Assembly: GCA_963705545.1 (NCBI GenBank)
Contig: CAVPJX010000004.1
Coordinates: 1-64,000, forward strand
Length of the DNA stretch: 64,000 nucleotides
Reading direction: 5' to 3'
From: DATBLY01 sp963705545
GTDB lineage: Bacteria > Actinomycetota > UBA4738 > HRBIN12
The position numbers and the translations under genes are program-made. Below, one piece after another: positions 45,852 through 54,829 of this stretch. Below the pieces are notes generated by a model, which searched no databases, was not told the origin of the DNA, and saw nothing but the letters and a program-made list of their open reading frames with translations. The stretch's first letter is position 1; each line of letters begins with the position of its first letter.

Positions 45852-46077
45852 GCCGTTCCCTGTTGGTGTGGATGCGACGCGACGAACGCCAAGCCGCCTT
45901 CACGCCGACGCGCACACCAGGGTGTTCCTTCGCGGGGTCGTCCCCGGCGGAACCAGGGGCCGTTGGACGCCGCCTAGGTCGACCGGGGAACTGAAGGTCT
46001 GGACGGGGAGGAACCGGCGCCTGTTGACGGGTGGCGGATCAAGTCAGCACACTTCGCGTAGATGACTGCGTGTCCTC
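45852..46077. other. Intergenic region, no gene seen
   Basis: About 225 bp with a short arginine-rich open frame that does not look protein-like. GC content is a little lower than in the neighbouring genes. It presumably carries the promoter of the small membrane protein that follows. Confidence 0.45.
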
Positions 46078-46251
46078 ATGACCGTTAGACAGCTGAGCAT
46101 CGCGGCGACCGTGCTCGGTGTCGTCGCCGTGATCCTGTTCATCCTCAGACTGTGGATCCTCGGCGTGGTGTTCATCTTCCTGTCGGGCGGAGCGTGGACG
46201 CTGACGCAGTACGTCAGAGGTCCCAGCGGACGCGACGACGACAAGCCCTAG
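46078..46251 (+). CDS. Small membrane protein (57 aa)
   Basis: Short gene encoding 57 residues with two hydrophobic stretches (about 8-25 and 28-43: SIAATVLGVVAVILFILR and WILGVVFIFLSGGAW). They are followed by a polar tail (GPSGRDDDKP). The ribosome site is weak, and I do not recognise a family. The composition (Val/Ile/Leu, aromatic ends, charged tail) argues that it is real. Transcribed toward PadR but not obviously linked to it. Confidence 0.5.
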   Translation: MTVRQLSIAATVLGVVAVILFILRLWILGVVFIFLSGGAWTLTQYVRGPSGRDDDKP

Positions 46252-46431
46252 GGACGCGCGCCGCGACGGCCAGAGACCCGCGCCCTACAGGCACTGGGGT
46301 GGCCCGCCGGCGGACATCCCAGCCGACATCCTCGCCCCTTCCTGTTCGGTGAGGGTCCGGAACACTGGGGACGCACGATCCCCGTGGCAACGACCCCGGA
46401 CACCGTGGCGGCCGCGCTTCGCGCCCCGGCG

Positions 46432-46518
46432 TTAGCGGCGACCCAGGGCCCGGATCAGCAGGATCGCCACGCCGATCACGATGGCGGCGCCGATCAGGAC
46501 GATCACCCATTCGTTCAT
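46432..46518 (-). CDS. Very small single-pass membrane protein (28 aa)
   Basis: ATG at 46518 encodes a 28-residue peptide, MNEWVIVLIGAAIVIGVA followed by a basic end (ALGRR). It has the look of a one-helix membrane miniprotein. No good ribosome site is seen. It is divergent from the PadR gene, so the PadR operator region could also regulate it. Tentative. Confidence 0.35.
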   Translation of the reverse strand: MNEWVIVLIGAAIVIGVAILLIRALGRR

Positions 46519-46560
46519 GCGCCGAGCGTATGGCCTCGGCCGGCCCCACAGCCGAGGCCG

Positions 46561-46605
46561 TTGACAACCCGGAACGTCTCGGGTAGATATATCGGCTAGA
46601 TATAT
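46561..46605 (+). promoter_or_regulatory. PadR promoter with overlapping palindromic operator
   Basis: A consensus -35 TTGACA (46561-46566), a 17-bp spacer and a -10 TAGATA (46584-46589) lie directly before the padR-like start. A 7-bp inverted repeat (ATATATC, GGCTA, GATATAT; 46587-46605) covers the -10 box and the ATG at 46604. It matches the AT-rich palindromes used by PadR proteins, so autorepression is likely. The mRNA leader would be only a few bases. Confidence 0.7.
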
Positions 46606-47251
46606 GAGCCCGATACATCCGCCGACCGACCGCACGCGCTCCCGGGGAGTCTCCCACGGGGCGCTCGAGCTCGCCGTGCTGGGCTTGCTGAAGGACCGCC
46701 CGATGCACGGCTACCAGCTGACGCGCGAGGTCGGCGAGTCGCTCGGCGGGTTCTGGCGGGTCTCGTACGGCTCGCTGTACCCGACCCTCAAGCGCCTCCA
46801 GACGGAGGGCGCGATCTCCGCCACTGGCTCCGAGGGGCGCCCGACCGGCGGTCGGAAGAAGACGGTCTACGAGATCACGCCCGAGGGAGAGCGCCTGTTC
46901 CTCGAGTTGCTGCAAGAGGCGCCGCACGAGGGTTCCAGCGAGGACGCACGCTTCCGCGTTCGCCTCGCGTTCTTCCGGTACCTCCCGCCCGAGACGCGCG
47001 TTCGTCTGTTGGAGCGGCGGCGCGATCTGCTGGAGGACCGGCTGTCGGCGATGGACGAGTCCCTGCGGGGCGCACGGGACCGCGTCGACGACTACACGCT
47101 CGCGCTGATGGAACACGGACGCCGGGCGACCACATCGGACATCGAATGGCTCGACGGCCTGATCCAGGCCGAACGGAGCCGCGGGGTCGCGACCCCGGGG
47201 GGAAGGCGGCGTCGCAGCGCGGCGCTCCGCAGGAAGGAGAACACCTCATGA
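46604..47251 (+). CDS. PadR-family transcriptional regulator
   Basis: Winged-helix regulator of 215 residues: ALELAVLGLLKDRPMHGYQLTREVGESLGGFWRVSYGSLYPTLKRLQTEG is the PadR N-terminal domain. A helical C-terminal dimerisation domain follows. Its stop overlaps the ino1 start (ATGA). A PadR-like gene beside ino1 is also known in mycobacteria, which supports a conserved regulatory link. A consensus promoter and a palindrome overlap the start codon, pointing to self-regulation and thus to control of inositol synthesis. Confidence 0.92.
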   Translation: MSPIHPPTDRTRSRGVSHGALELAVLGLLKDRPMHGYQLTREVGESLGGFWRVSYGSLYPTLKRLQTEGAISATGSEGRPTGGRKKTVYEITPEGERLFLELLQEAPHEGSSEDARFRVRLAFFRYLPPETRVRLLERRRDLLEDRLSAMDESLRGARDRVDDYTLALMEHGRRATTSDIEWLDGLIQAERSRGVATPGGRRRRSAALRRKENTS

Positions 47252-48366
47252 GCACGGTTCGTCTCGCGATCGTCGGCGTGGGGAACTGCGCGTCGTCGCT
47301 CGTGCAAGGGTTGCACTACTACCGGGATGCCGACCCCGAGCAGCGTGTGCCGGGCCTGATGCACGTCGAGCTCGGCGGCTATCACGTCCGCGACATCGAG
47401 GTCGTGGCGGCGTTCGACGTCGACGGGAAGAAGGTCGGCACCGATGTCGCCGAGGCCATCTACTCCGAGCCCAACAACACGATCCGCTTCGCCGACGTCC
47501 CGCCGACCGGCGTGATCGTCCAACGCGGTCACACCCTCGACGGTCTCGGCGAGTACTACCGTCAGATGATCACCGAGTCCGACGCCGGGCCGGTGGACGT
47601 GGCGCAGGCGCTGCGGGACGCGCGCGCGGACGTCGTCGTGTCGTACCTCCCGGTCGGCTCCGAGCAGGCCGCGCGCTTCTACGCGCAGGCCGCGATCGAC
47701 GCCAAGTGCGGGTTCGTGAACTGCCTGCCGGTGTTCATCGCGTCCGAGGCCGAGTGGGCGACGAGGTTCGCAGACGCCGGGCTGCCGATCGTCGGCGACG
47801 ACATCAAGAGCCAGGTCGGAGCCACGATCACGCACCGGGTCCTGACGAAGCTCTTCGAGGATCGCGGCGTGAAACTGAACCGAACCTACCAGCTGAACTT
47901 CGGCGGCAACATGGACTTCATGAACATGCTGGAGCGCAAGCGCCTGACCTCGAAGAAGATCTCGAAGACCCAGAGCGTGCAGTCCCAGCTCCGCGAGGAG
48001 CTCGACAAGGAGCAGATCCACATCGGCCCGTCGGACCACGTCCCGTGGCTCGAAGACCGCAAGTGGGCACAGATCCGACTCGAAGGGCAGTCCTTCGGCG
48101 ACGTGCCGCTCACCATCGAGCTGAAGCTCGAGGTCTGGGATTCGCCGAACTCGGCCGGGATCGTGATCGACGCGGTGCGCTGCGCGAAGCTCGCGCTCGA
48201 CCGCGAGATCGCCGGCCCGCTGATCGGCCCGAGCGCCTACTTCATGAAGTCGCCACCCGTGCAGTTCTCGGACGACATGGCCCGCGAGATGGTCGAGGAG
48301 TTCATCCTCGGGACGCCGGAGTCCGTGAACGCGGACTGGACCGACTTCTTCGACGTCCGCGCCTAG
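47248..48366 (+). CDS. ino1: Inositol-3-phosphate synthase
   Basis: NAD-dependent enzyme of 372 residues converting glucose 6-phosphate to inositol 3-phosphate, the first step toward phosphatidylinositol, mycothiol and related actinobacterial compounds. The Rossmann start is VRLAIVGVGNCASSLVQGL. Further motifs are VGDDIKSQVGATITHR and LNFGGNMDFMNMLERKRLTSKKISKTQ, with catalytic lysines in the latter. Length fits the short bacterial/archaeal form. AGGAAGGAG precedes the ATG, which overlaps the PadR stop. A mycothiol-dependent-type protein elsewhere in the window fits with this pathway. Confidence 0.97.
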   Translation: MSTVRLAIVGVGNCASSLVQGLHYYRDADPEQRVPGLMHVELGGYHVRDIEVVAAFDVDGKKVGTDVAEAIYSEPNNTIRFADVPPTGVIVQRGHTLDGLGEYYRQMITESDAGPVDVAQALRDARADVVVSYLPVGSEQAARFYAQAAIDAKCGFVNCLPVFIASEAEWATRFADAGLPIVGDDIKSQVGATITHRVLTKLFEDRGVKLNRTYQLNFGGNMDFMNMLERKRLTSKKISKTQSVQSQLREELDKEQIHIGPSDHVPWLEDRKWAQIRLEGQSFGDVPLTIELKLEVWDSPNSAGIVIDAVRCAKLALDREIAGPLIGPSAYFMKSPPVQFSDDMAREMVEEFILGTPESVNADWTDFFDVRA

Positions 48367-48369
48367 GAC

Positions 48370-48783
48370 GTGACCGGGCTCGAGCGCTCCAACCCCGACG
48401 GCGTCGCGCCGCCCGCGGCGAGCGGGTACTCACACGCCGTCCGCGTCCCGATCGGTGACGCCACGCTCCTCGTGGTCTCAGGCCAGCTCCCGCTCGACGC
48501 GGACGGCCACCTGGTCGGCGCCGGCGACCTGGCGGCCCAGACGCGACAGGTGTTCGAGAACCTGCGCACGATCCTGGAGGCGAGCGGCGCGACCTTCGCC
48601 GACGTCGTGAAGATGGGGACCTACGTGACCGACCTCTCCGGGCTCGACGCCGTGCGCGCGATCCGGCGCGAGTACCTCGGTTCAGAGTCGCCGGCGAGCA
48701 CGCTCGTCCAGGTCCTGGGGCTCGTTCACCCCGAGGCGATGATCGAGGTCGACCTCGAAGCGATCGTCAGCGTCAGCGGCTGA
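48370..48783 (+). CDS. RidA/YjgF-family protein lacking the usual arginine
   Basis: YjgF/RidA-fold protein of 137 residues: LLVVSGQLPLDADGHLVGAGDLAAQTRQVFENLRTILEASGATFADVVKMGTYVTD. In canonical RidA an Arg in PxR(T/S) binds the enamine substrate. Here the segment reads SPASTLVQV, with Ser in place of Arg, so the classic deaminase activity is doubtful and a different Rid subfamily is likely. GTG at 48370 lies 3 bp after ino1, in the same operon. Confidence 0.85.
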   Translation: MTGLERSNPDGVAPPAASGYSHAVRVPIGDATLLVVSGQLPLDADGHLVGAGDLAAQTRQVFENLRTILEASGATFADVVKMGTYVTDLSGLDAVRAIRREYLGSESPASTLVQVLGLVHPEAMIEVDLEAIVSVSG

Positions 48784-48863
48784 ACCCGACCCGCCGGTCC
48801 TCGACGAGCCAAGACGACCCGAGGACGATCGCCTTCGGGAGAGGCGGAGATCCGACCCGCTGC

Positions 48864-50299
48864 CTAGGCGCATCTCACCAGTGGTAGCCCGGAGGGAGCG
48901 GCCGACAGAGCGCCCGTGTCTCGGCGTGCAGCCTGGCCCGCTGCTCGGTCGCCGTCTTCGCGATGTTCCTCAGCTCGTAGGGATCGCTCGATAGGCGGTA
49001 CAGCTCCACGAACCCGTCCAGGTAGCGGACGTAGACCCATCCCTTCGTTCGGAGACCGCAGTACGAGGGGATGTGGAACCTGACCCGGGAAGTCGATGTG
49101 CTCGAGCAACACGCTCGAGCGGACCGCTCGCGCCGCCCCGGTCAGGAGCGGTGCGATGGAGACGCCGTCGACGATACCGACGCCGTCGAAGCGAACACCG
49201 GCGATGTCCGCGATCGTCGGCGCGACGTCGACGTTCGACACCAGAGCGTTCGAGATCGAACCCGACACGACTGCCGCGTCATCGGATCGAACCGGACGAT
49301 GATGGGCACTCGGAGGGACTCCTCGTACGGCGCGAGCTTGTAGTCCCATCGGTGTTCGCCGAACTCCTCGCCGTTGTCCGACATGAAGATGATCGCGGTG
49401 TCGTGGAGCCTGACCGGATCGCCGCAGCTCATCCACGATCCGCCCCACCATCCGATCGACGGCTTGGAGGGTCTCGTAGTCCAGCTGGAACCGTAGACGC
49501 ATCTCGCTCTCCGGCAGGAACGGGAGGCCCGCGCAGGTACGGCGGCTTGTCCGAGACGTCTGCCTCGTTGAAGCTCGGACGGAGCACCTGCCGATGCGCC
49601 GCGAACGAGCCGACGTCGCTGAGCTGCCGGAATGGCGAGCTGTGCGGGGCGAAGGGTGCCACGTACAGGAGGAACGGCTCCGGTTCGGGCGTGCTCGCAG
49701 GAACGCCAGGGCGTCGTCCGCGATCACCGTGGTCGAGTAGTCGCTCGCTGCCGAACCGAAGGCTTCACCTCGGCGCCTTCTCGGTCGCCCACCAGCATCC
49801 GGTAGTCGTAGTAAGTCCCCGTGCTCGTGGTCCCCGACGAACGCCGAGAATCGATCCCACCCGGGGGGGACCGCACGCTCCCGAAGAAGTTGTTCAGGTA
49901 CTTCCCGAACAGGGCGGTCCGATACCCGGCCCGTGCAGCGCCATGGCGATCGTCCCTCGCTCGTCACCCGCCTCCCGGAACACTCGCCATCCGCCGAACG
50001 GGCTCCACGGTCCGTAGTGGTTCGTGTAGACGTGCGTGGTGTGCGAATAGCCGCCGGTGAGGATGGACGCGCGGGATGGACAGCACAGGGGTCTGGGGAC
50101 GATCGCCTCGGCTGAACGTGATGCCGTGGGCCGCGAGCGCCACGACGTGCGGCATCGAGAACAGCGAGTCGAAACGTTGATCGTCGGTGACGATCAGGAC
50201 GACGTTGGGCGGATTCCGCGGAGGACGGTCCGGCGGGTCCGACCGGGGTAGCGGCATCGCGAGCAGCACAACCGCAGCGGCGACGCGCCAAGCCCGCAT
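48864..50299 (-). pseudogene. Type I sulfatase, heavily frameshifted
   Basis: An arylsulfatase-like gene broken across all three frames. Recognisable parts are the N-terminal signal-like stretch and PPNVVLIVTDDQRFDS, the formylglycine motif CCPSRASILTGG (in a shifted frame near 50085), ALFGKYLNN, the metal/substrate motif IIFMSDNGEEFGEH (near 49370), and SNVDVAPTIADIAG toward the end. Around ten single-base shifts are needed to join them. All key motifs survive, so this could be dense consensus error or an early-stage pseudogene. GAGGAGGACCCATC precedes the ATG at 50299. No sulfatase-maturase gene is nearby. Confidence 0.75.
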
Positions 50300-50419
50300 G
50301 ATGGGTCCTCCTCTTCAGCGTACGTCCGGCGATGACGGCCTCATGGCTTTCGGACCCCTCGCGTGCGGGCTGGTCAGAGCAGGGGGGCGCGGGGGCGGCC
50401 GAGCGGTAGGGCGCGTTCC

Positions 50420-51199
50420 CTACGTGCTCGATCGCTCGTCGAGCAGCGTGCGGACGGGATCCAGGTCGAACGGCCTTCCCTCCTTCGTACCGAGCTCGAC
50501 GATCACGTGCTGGGCCCCCGCCTCGAGGAACGCGTCGAGCTGTTCGACCTCATGGCTCTCGATCAGGACCGTCCGCTCGATCGCCGCAGGGTCGCGCCGG
50601 ACGCGCTCGCACCACTCGTCGATCACCCGGTTCTTCCGCGCGTACCTCTCGGGTGGCCCGAACCCGTTCCATAGATCCGCGTACTCCGCGACCAGCCGCA
50701 GCGTCACCTTCTCGCCGCCGCCGCCGATCAGGATCGGCATCGGGTCGCGCACCGGCGGCGGGTTCAGCCGCTCGAGGCGCGTCCGGATCCGTGGGAGCGC
50801 CGCCTCGAGGGCGCGCAGGCGGTCGGCCGCCGTCCCGAAGTCGTAGCCGTACTCCTCGTAGTCGCGGTGGAACCAGCCGGCGCCGATCCCGAGGATCAGC
50901 CTTCCGCCGGACAGGTGATCGACCGTCCGGACCATGTCGGCGAGCAGGTCGGGGTTGCGGTACGAGTTGCACGTGACCATCGCGCCGAACTCCGCGTGGC
51001 TCGTGTCGCAGGCGATCGCGGCGAGCAGCGACCAGCCCTCGAAGTGCGCGCCGTCCGGATCGCCGTAGAGCGGGTAGAAGTGATCCCAGGTCCAGATCGA
51101 GTCGACGCCCAGCTCGTCGGCGGCTCGCCAGCCCGCCCGCAGATCGTCGATCGTCGTCTGCTGCGGATGGAACTGTGCTCCCACCTTGAACGTCGGCAC
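50420..51199 (-). CDS. LLM-class F420-dependent oxidoreductase
   Basis: Luciferase-like TIM-barrel enzyme of 259 residues: KVGAQFHPQQTTIDDLRAGWRAADELGVDSIWTWDHFYPL, TCNSYRNPDLLADMVRTVDHLSGGRLILGIGAGWFHRDYEEYGYDFG, then PILIGGGGEKVTLRLVAEYAD. These match an F420-dependent LLM subfamily. GTG at 51199 follows GAGGAGGGC. It is divergent from an MFS gene. The cofactor is inferred from the family. Confidence 0.92.
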   Translation of the reverse strand: MPTFKVGAQFHPQQTTIDDLRAGWRAADELGVDSIWTWDHFYPLYGDPDGAHFEGWSLLAAIACDTSHAEFGAMVTCNSYRNPDLLADMVRTVDHLSGGRLILGIGAGWFHRDYEEYGYDFGTAADRLRALEAALPRIRTRLERLNPPPVRDPMPILIGGGGEKVTLRLVAEYADLWNGFGPPERYARKNRVIDEWCERVRRDPAAIERTVLIESHEVEQLDAFLEAGAQHVIVELGTKEGRPFDLDPVRTLLDERSST

Positions 51200-51259
51200 G
51201 ATGCCCTCCTCGCCTCGCTCCCCCAAGCCTAGGCCGAGCACGCCGCCTACGATGCCGGG

Positions 51260-52774
51260 ATGCAGGAGGGAACGCTCCAGCGGGCCCGCGGGGCGCTCCG
51301 GAGCCCGGACTTCCGCCGTCTCTTCGCGATCCGGCTCGCGAGCCAGTTCGCCGACGGACTCTTCCAGGCCTCCCTGATCGCCTCGGTGATCTTCTCGCCC
51401 GACGAGCAGAGCACGACGGTCGGGTTCTTCAAGGCCTCCCTGATCGTCGCCCTGCCCTTCTCGGTGATCGGACCGTTCAGCGGAGTGTTCATCGACCGTT
51501 GGAGCCGGCGGCGGATCCTGATCGTCGCGCCATGGGTGAAGGTCGCCGCGGTGGGACTCGTGCTGTTCGATGCCGACCGGGCGGCCGTCCCGTTCTACGC
51601 CGGGGCGCTGATCGTGCTCTCGGCCAACCGCTTCTTCCTGACGACGGCCCAGGCCGTGGTCCCCCGCCTGGTCCCCACGGCCGACCTGTTGATGGCCAAC
51701 TCGATGGCGACCGTGGGCGGGACCGTCGCGCTCCTGGTCGGCGTGTTCCTCGGCGGCAAGGCGGTGGACGCGAGCGGCGCGGCCCCTGCCGTGATCGGGG
51801 CGGGCGCCCTGTGGCTGGTGGGCTCCTGGCTCGGGTCGCGGATCCGGAGCGACCTCGCGCCCCATACCCTGCCCGAGGATCCGACGCTGCTCCGACACGA
51901 GATCCGGCGGGTCGGCGTGGAGTTCGCCGACGGGATCCGCCGCCTGTCGCGGACCCCGCGCGCCCTCGGTCCGATCACCTCGATCACGCTCGACCAGATC
52001 GGGCAAGGGATCGTGCTCGTCCTGTCGTTGTTCGTGTTCCGGGACCGGTTCGGCGAGGGCGTCGGGTCGTTCTCGAACCTGATCGGCGCCGGGGGCTTGG
52101 GCGTCCTCGTCGGCGTCTTCACCGTCGGGATGCTCGAGGACCGCTTCCCGAAGGAGCGGATCGTCGCCGGCTCGTTCCTGATCGGCGGCGTCACGATCGT
52201 GGCCGTCGCGTTCCACGTCACCGGATGGAGCGTGCTCATCGCGAGCTTCGTGGTCGGGATCACGTTCGCCTGGAAGAAGATCCCGATCGACACGATGGTC
52301 CAGGAGTCGATGCCCGACGGCTACCGCGGACGGGTGTTCGCGGTCTACGACGTCGCCTACAACCTGGCCCGGCTCGTCGCCGCGGGGCTCGCGATCCCGA
52401 TGCTGCCGGGCCTCGGCGTGACCGGCTCGGTCGCGGTCGTCGGGATCGTGTTCCTCCTGTGGGCCCCGGTGCTGCCCCGATGGATCGCCCGCGCCCCGGA
52501 GATCGAGCTGCGCTCCTACGCCGGCGGGCGCGCGGACGAGGCGCCACGGACGATCGCGTGGGGAGGGGTCGAGGAACCGGTCGAGGTGCTCGGCTCGTGG
52601 CGCGAGGAGCGAGCCGGGGAGCGGCGGCTGCGGTTCCGCCTCGCCCTCGCGGACGGAACCGTCCTCGACGTCAGTCGCCCCGAGCCGGACGGCGCCTGGC
52701 GGATCGATCGCGAGGCCGATGCCGTTCGGCCCGGTGGCGAGCCCGAGGACCCGGTCGGCTCCGCCGCCGACTAG
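51260..52774 (+). CDS. MFS transporter with soluble C-terminal extension
   Basis: Major facilitator of 504 residues related to MFS_3 (enterobactin exporter-like) proteins: DFRRLFAIRLASQFADGLFQASLIASVIF, PFSGVFIDRWSRRRILI and QESMPDGYRGRVFAVYDVAYNLARLVAAGLA. About 12 helices end near residue 410. A roughly 90-residue polar extension rich in Glu/Arg follows (SWREERAGERRLRFRLALADGTVLDV), unusual for the family. Divergent from the LLM gene and convergent with a mycothiol-dependent-type gene, sharing a palindrome over both stops. Confidence 0.87.
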   Translation: MQEGTLQRARGALRSPDFRRLFAIRLASQFADGLFQASLIASVIFSPDEQSTTVGFFKASLIVALPFSVIGPFSGVFIDRWSRRRILIVAPWVKVAAVGLVLFDADRAAVPFYAGALIVLSANRFFLTTAQAVVPRLVPTADLLMANSMATVGGTVALLVGVFLGGKAVDASGAAPAVIGAGALWLVGSWLGSRIRSDLAPHTLPEDPTLLRHEIRRVGVEFADGIRRLSRTPRALGPITSITLDQIGQGIVLVLSLFVFRDRFGEGVGSFSNLIGAGGLGVLVGVFTVGMLEDRFPKERIVAGSFLIGGVTIVAVAFHVTGWSVLIASFVVGITFAWKKIPIDTMVQESMPDGYRGRVFAVYDVAYNLARLVAAGLAIPMLPGLGVTGSVAVVGIVFLLWAPVLPRWIARAPEIELRSYAGGRADEAPRTIAWGGVEEPVEVLGSWREERAGERRLRFRLALADGTVLDVSRPEPDGAWRIDREADAVRPGGEPEDPVGSAAD

Positions 52775-52791
52775 TCCAGGACGGACTAGTC
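52769..52791. terminator. Palindrome spanning both stop codons of convergent genes
   Basis: GACTAGTCC (52769-52777), AGGAC, GGACTAGTC (52783-52791): a perfect 9-bp inverted repeat with a 5-nt loop. Each arm contains the TAG stop of one of the two convergent genes. It could serve as a bidirectional terminator. Confidence 0.5.
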
Positions 52792-53506
52792 GAGGTCGGC
52801 GCGGCCGAGGAACCGGGCGAGGGCGCCTCGGTCGCCGGCGACGTCGAGGTCGAACGGACCGATCCGGCGCCACAGCATCAAGAGCAGGTCCGACGCCGGC
52901 GCTCGCACGGTGGCGTCGGCTCCGGCCTCCGCGCGCACGCACGTCACGGAGCCATCGGTCACGGTGGCGAGCCACCGGGCGGGTGCGTCGGAGGGGACCA
53001 GGCAGATCGACTCCCCGCCGGGACCCAGGAAGTCCTCCGCGATCTGCGTGTCGAAGAACTCGTCGACCCCGTCGACGGCGAGCTCGGTCGGTTCGATCGG
53101 ACGGGGTTGACGCCAGGGCGTTCTCCGCGTCCCAGCGGTGCATCGCGGTCTCCTGCGCCATCCGCCGGATCACGAACGCGACGTCGTCGTGCTGCGACCA
53201 GGACCACACCTTGCGGTCGAGCGGAGCGTCGCCGAGCGTCCGACGGAGCGCGGCGGCGCCGTCGAGGAACCACGCCGACAGCGCCTCGTCCTCCGGTCGC
53301 TCGAAGACCGGTGCGTCCTCGTTCGTCGTCGCGCCGGTGCGCACGACGAACTCCCAGAACCGGTGGATCCCGCCCACGTGGTAGCCGAGGTCGCGCAACG
53401 TCCACCCGGGCGTCGACGGCACCGGGATCGTCAACACCCCCATGAGGGTGCGCGAGAGCCCGAGCGCGTCGTCATCCAGGCAGGCGAGATGGGCCTCGGG
53501 AACCAT
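52786..53506 (-). CDS. Maleylpyruvate isomerase-family (mycothiol-dependent/DinB-like) protein, frameshifted
   Basis: Actinobacterial DinB/MDMPI-like protein. The N-terminal part has TPGWTLRDLGYHVGGIHRFWEFVVRTGA and VWSWSQHDDVAFVIRRMAQETAMHRWDAENA, with the His residues of the metal site. The frame breaks near 53107. The C-terminal MDMPI domain (GVDEFFDTQIAED, SICLVPSDAPARWLATVTDG, LLLMLWRRIGPFD) lies in the next frame and ends LGRADLD. A single-base indel joins them. Such proteins use mycothiol or bind thiols; the substrate is unknown. It converges on the MFS gene. Confidence 0.82.
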
Positions 53507-53518
53507 GCGGGGTGGATG

Positions 53519-54829
53519 CTACCCGGAGCTGGTTGCCGTTCCCGGCAACCCCTGGGCGGGGTCGGCAACCCCCCGTCCCTCCTCGGTCTCGGGAACACCC
53601 GTCCGCACGATCCGGACGAGCAGCCCGAGCCCCATCCCGAGGGCGACCAGCCCGCCGAGGGCGAACCCGAGGCGGGGGCCGGTGGCGCGGGTGCCGAGGT
53701 TCTGCGCCACCCAGCCGGCGATCGGGGAGCCGATCGGGGTCGAGCCCAGGAACACGATCCCGTACAGCGCCATCACGCGGCCCCGCGCCTGGGGCACGGA
53801 GCGCAACTGCAGCAGCGTGTTGGCCGTGATCATGAAGACCATCATCGTGGCGCCGACCCCCACCATGGCCGCGAGCGCCCAGTCGAGCGTCGGCGAGAAC
53901 GCCACCAGGACCTGCGTCGCGCCCGCCGCGGCGGCGAAGACCGCGAACCGGCGCATCGTGGGGACGGCGTTCCGGTTCGCCATCAGCAGCGCGCCGGCGA
54001 ACGACCCGAGCCCGGCGAGCGCCGAGAGCGCGCCGAACGTCCCGGCGTCGCCGCCGAAGGTGCGCTCGGCGAGCAGCGGCACCAGCACCGAGAAGTTGAA
54101 CGACAGCGTGAAGATCACAGCCATCACGATCAGCGGCTGGCGCAGCTCGTCGGTCCGCCAGACGTAGCGGAGCCCCGCCATCAGGTGCCCCTTCTCGCGC
54201 GTGCTCCGCGCCTGCGGGAAGAGCTCCGAGGGCCGGATCATCGCGATCGCGACGATCACGGCGACGTAGGAGACGGCGTCGACCAGGAAGCAGACCGCGA
54301 TCCCCGCCGTCGAGATCAGCACCCCGGCGATCGCCGGACCGACGATCCGTGCACCGGTGAACGCCGCGCTGAAGATGCTGACCGCGTTCGTGAGCGACTC
54401 CTCGCCGACCATCTCGACGTAGAAGCTCTGCCGCGTGGGGTTGTCCACCGCCGTCGCGAGCCCGTTCGCGAACGACAGCGCGTAGATCATCCACAGCTCG
54501 ATCCGTTCGCCCGCGACCAACGCCCACAGCACGAGGGCGATGACGGCGAAGGCCGACTGCGTATAGAGCAGGATCCTGCGCTTGTCGAACCGGTCGGCGA
54601 GCACGCCGCCCCACGCCCCGAACAGCAGCATCGGCAGGAAGAGCAGCGCGGTGGTGACCCCCAGCGCGATCCCGCTATCGGTGAGCCGCAGGACGAGCCA
54701 GGCGAGGGCGGTCGCGTTGATCCACGTCCCGGCCGCCGAGATCAGCTGTCCGAACACGTAGAGGCGGAAGTTCCGCGATGAGCGGAGGGACCCGAAGGTC
54801 CGGCCGAAGCCGCGACCGATCCGGCTCAC
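53519..54829 (-). CDS. MFS transporter (MFS_3, enterobactin exporter-like)
   Basis: Major facilitator of 436 residues: RNFRLYVFGQLISAAGTWINATALAWLVLRLT, LLFGAWGGVLADRFDKRRILLYTQ (motif A), DNPTRQSFYVEMVG and QARGRVMALYGIVFLGSTPIGSPIAGWVAQ. Twelve helices are expected. The GTG at 54829 overlaps the stop of the MarR gene (GTGA), so it is regulated together with it. Probably a drug or siderophore exporter induced by release of the MarR repressor. Confidence 0.9.
   Translation of the reverse strand: MSRIGRGFGRTFGSLRSSRNFRLYVFGQLISAAGTWINATALAWLVLRLTDSGIALGVTTALLFLPMLLFGAWGGVLADRFDKRRILLYTQSAFAVIALVLWALVAGERIELWMIYALSFANGLATAVDNPTRQSFYVEMVGEESLTNAVSIFSAAFTGARIVGPAIAGVLISTAGIAVCFLVDAVSYVAVIVAIAMIRPSELFPQARSTREKGHLMAGLRYVWRTDELRQPLIVMAVIFTLSFNFSVLVPLLAERTFGGDAGTFGALSALAGLGSFAGALLMANRNAVPTMRRFAVFAAAAGATQVLVAFSPTLDWALAAMVGVGATMMVFMITANTLLQLRSVPQARGRVMALYGIVFLGSTPIGSPIAGWVAQNLGTRATGPRLGFALGGLVALGMGLGLLVRIVRTGVPETEEGRGVADPAQGLPGTATSSG

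Noticed and set aside
45868..46065. 65-codon frame after the DUF1801 gene
   Set aside because: Arg/Thr/Gly-rich, without ribosome site or family resemblance.
50420..53506. A 1028-codon minus-strand frame covering several genes
   Set aside because: Only its two ends encode real proteins (the MDMPI-like N-terminus and the LLM enzyme). The middle is Arg/Asp/Glu/Gly-rich antisense of an MFS gene.
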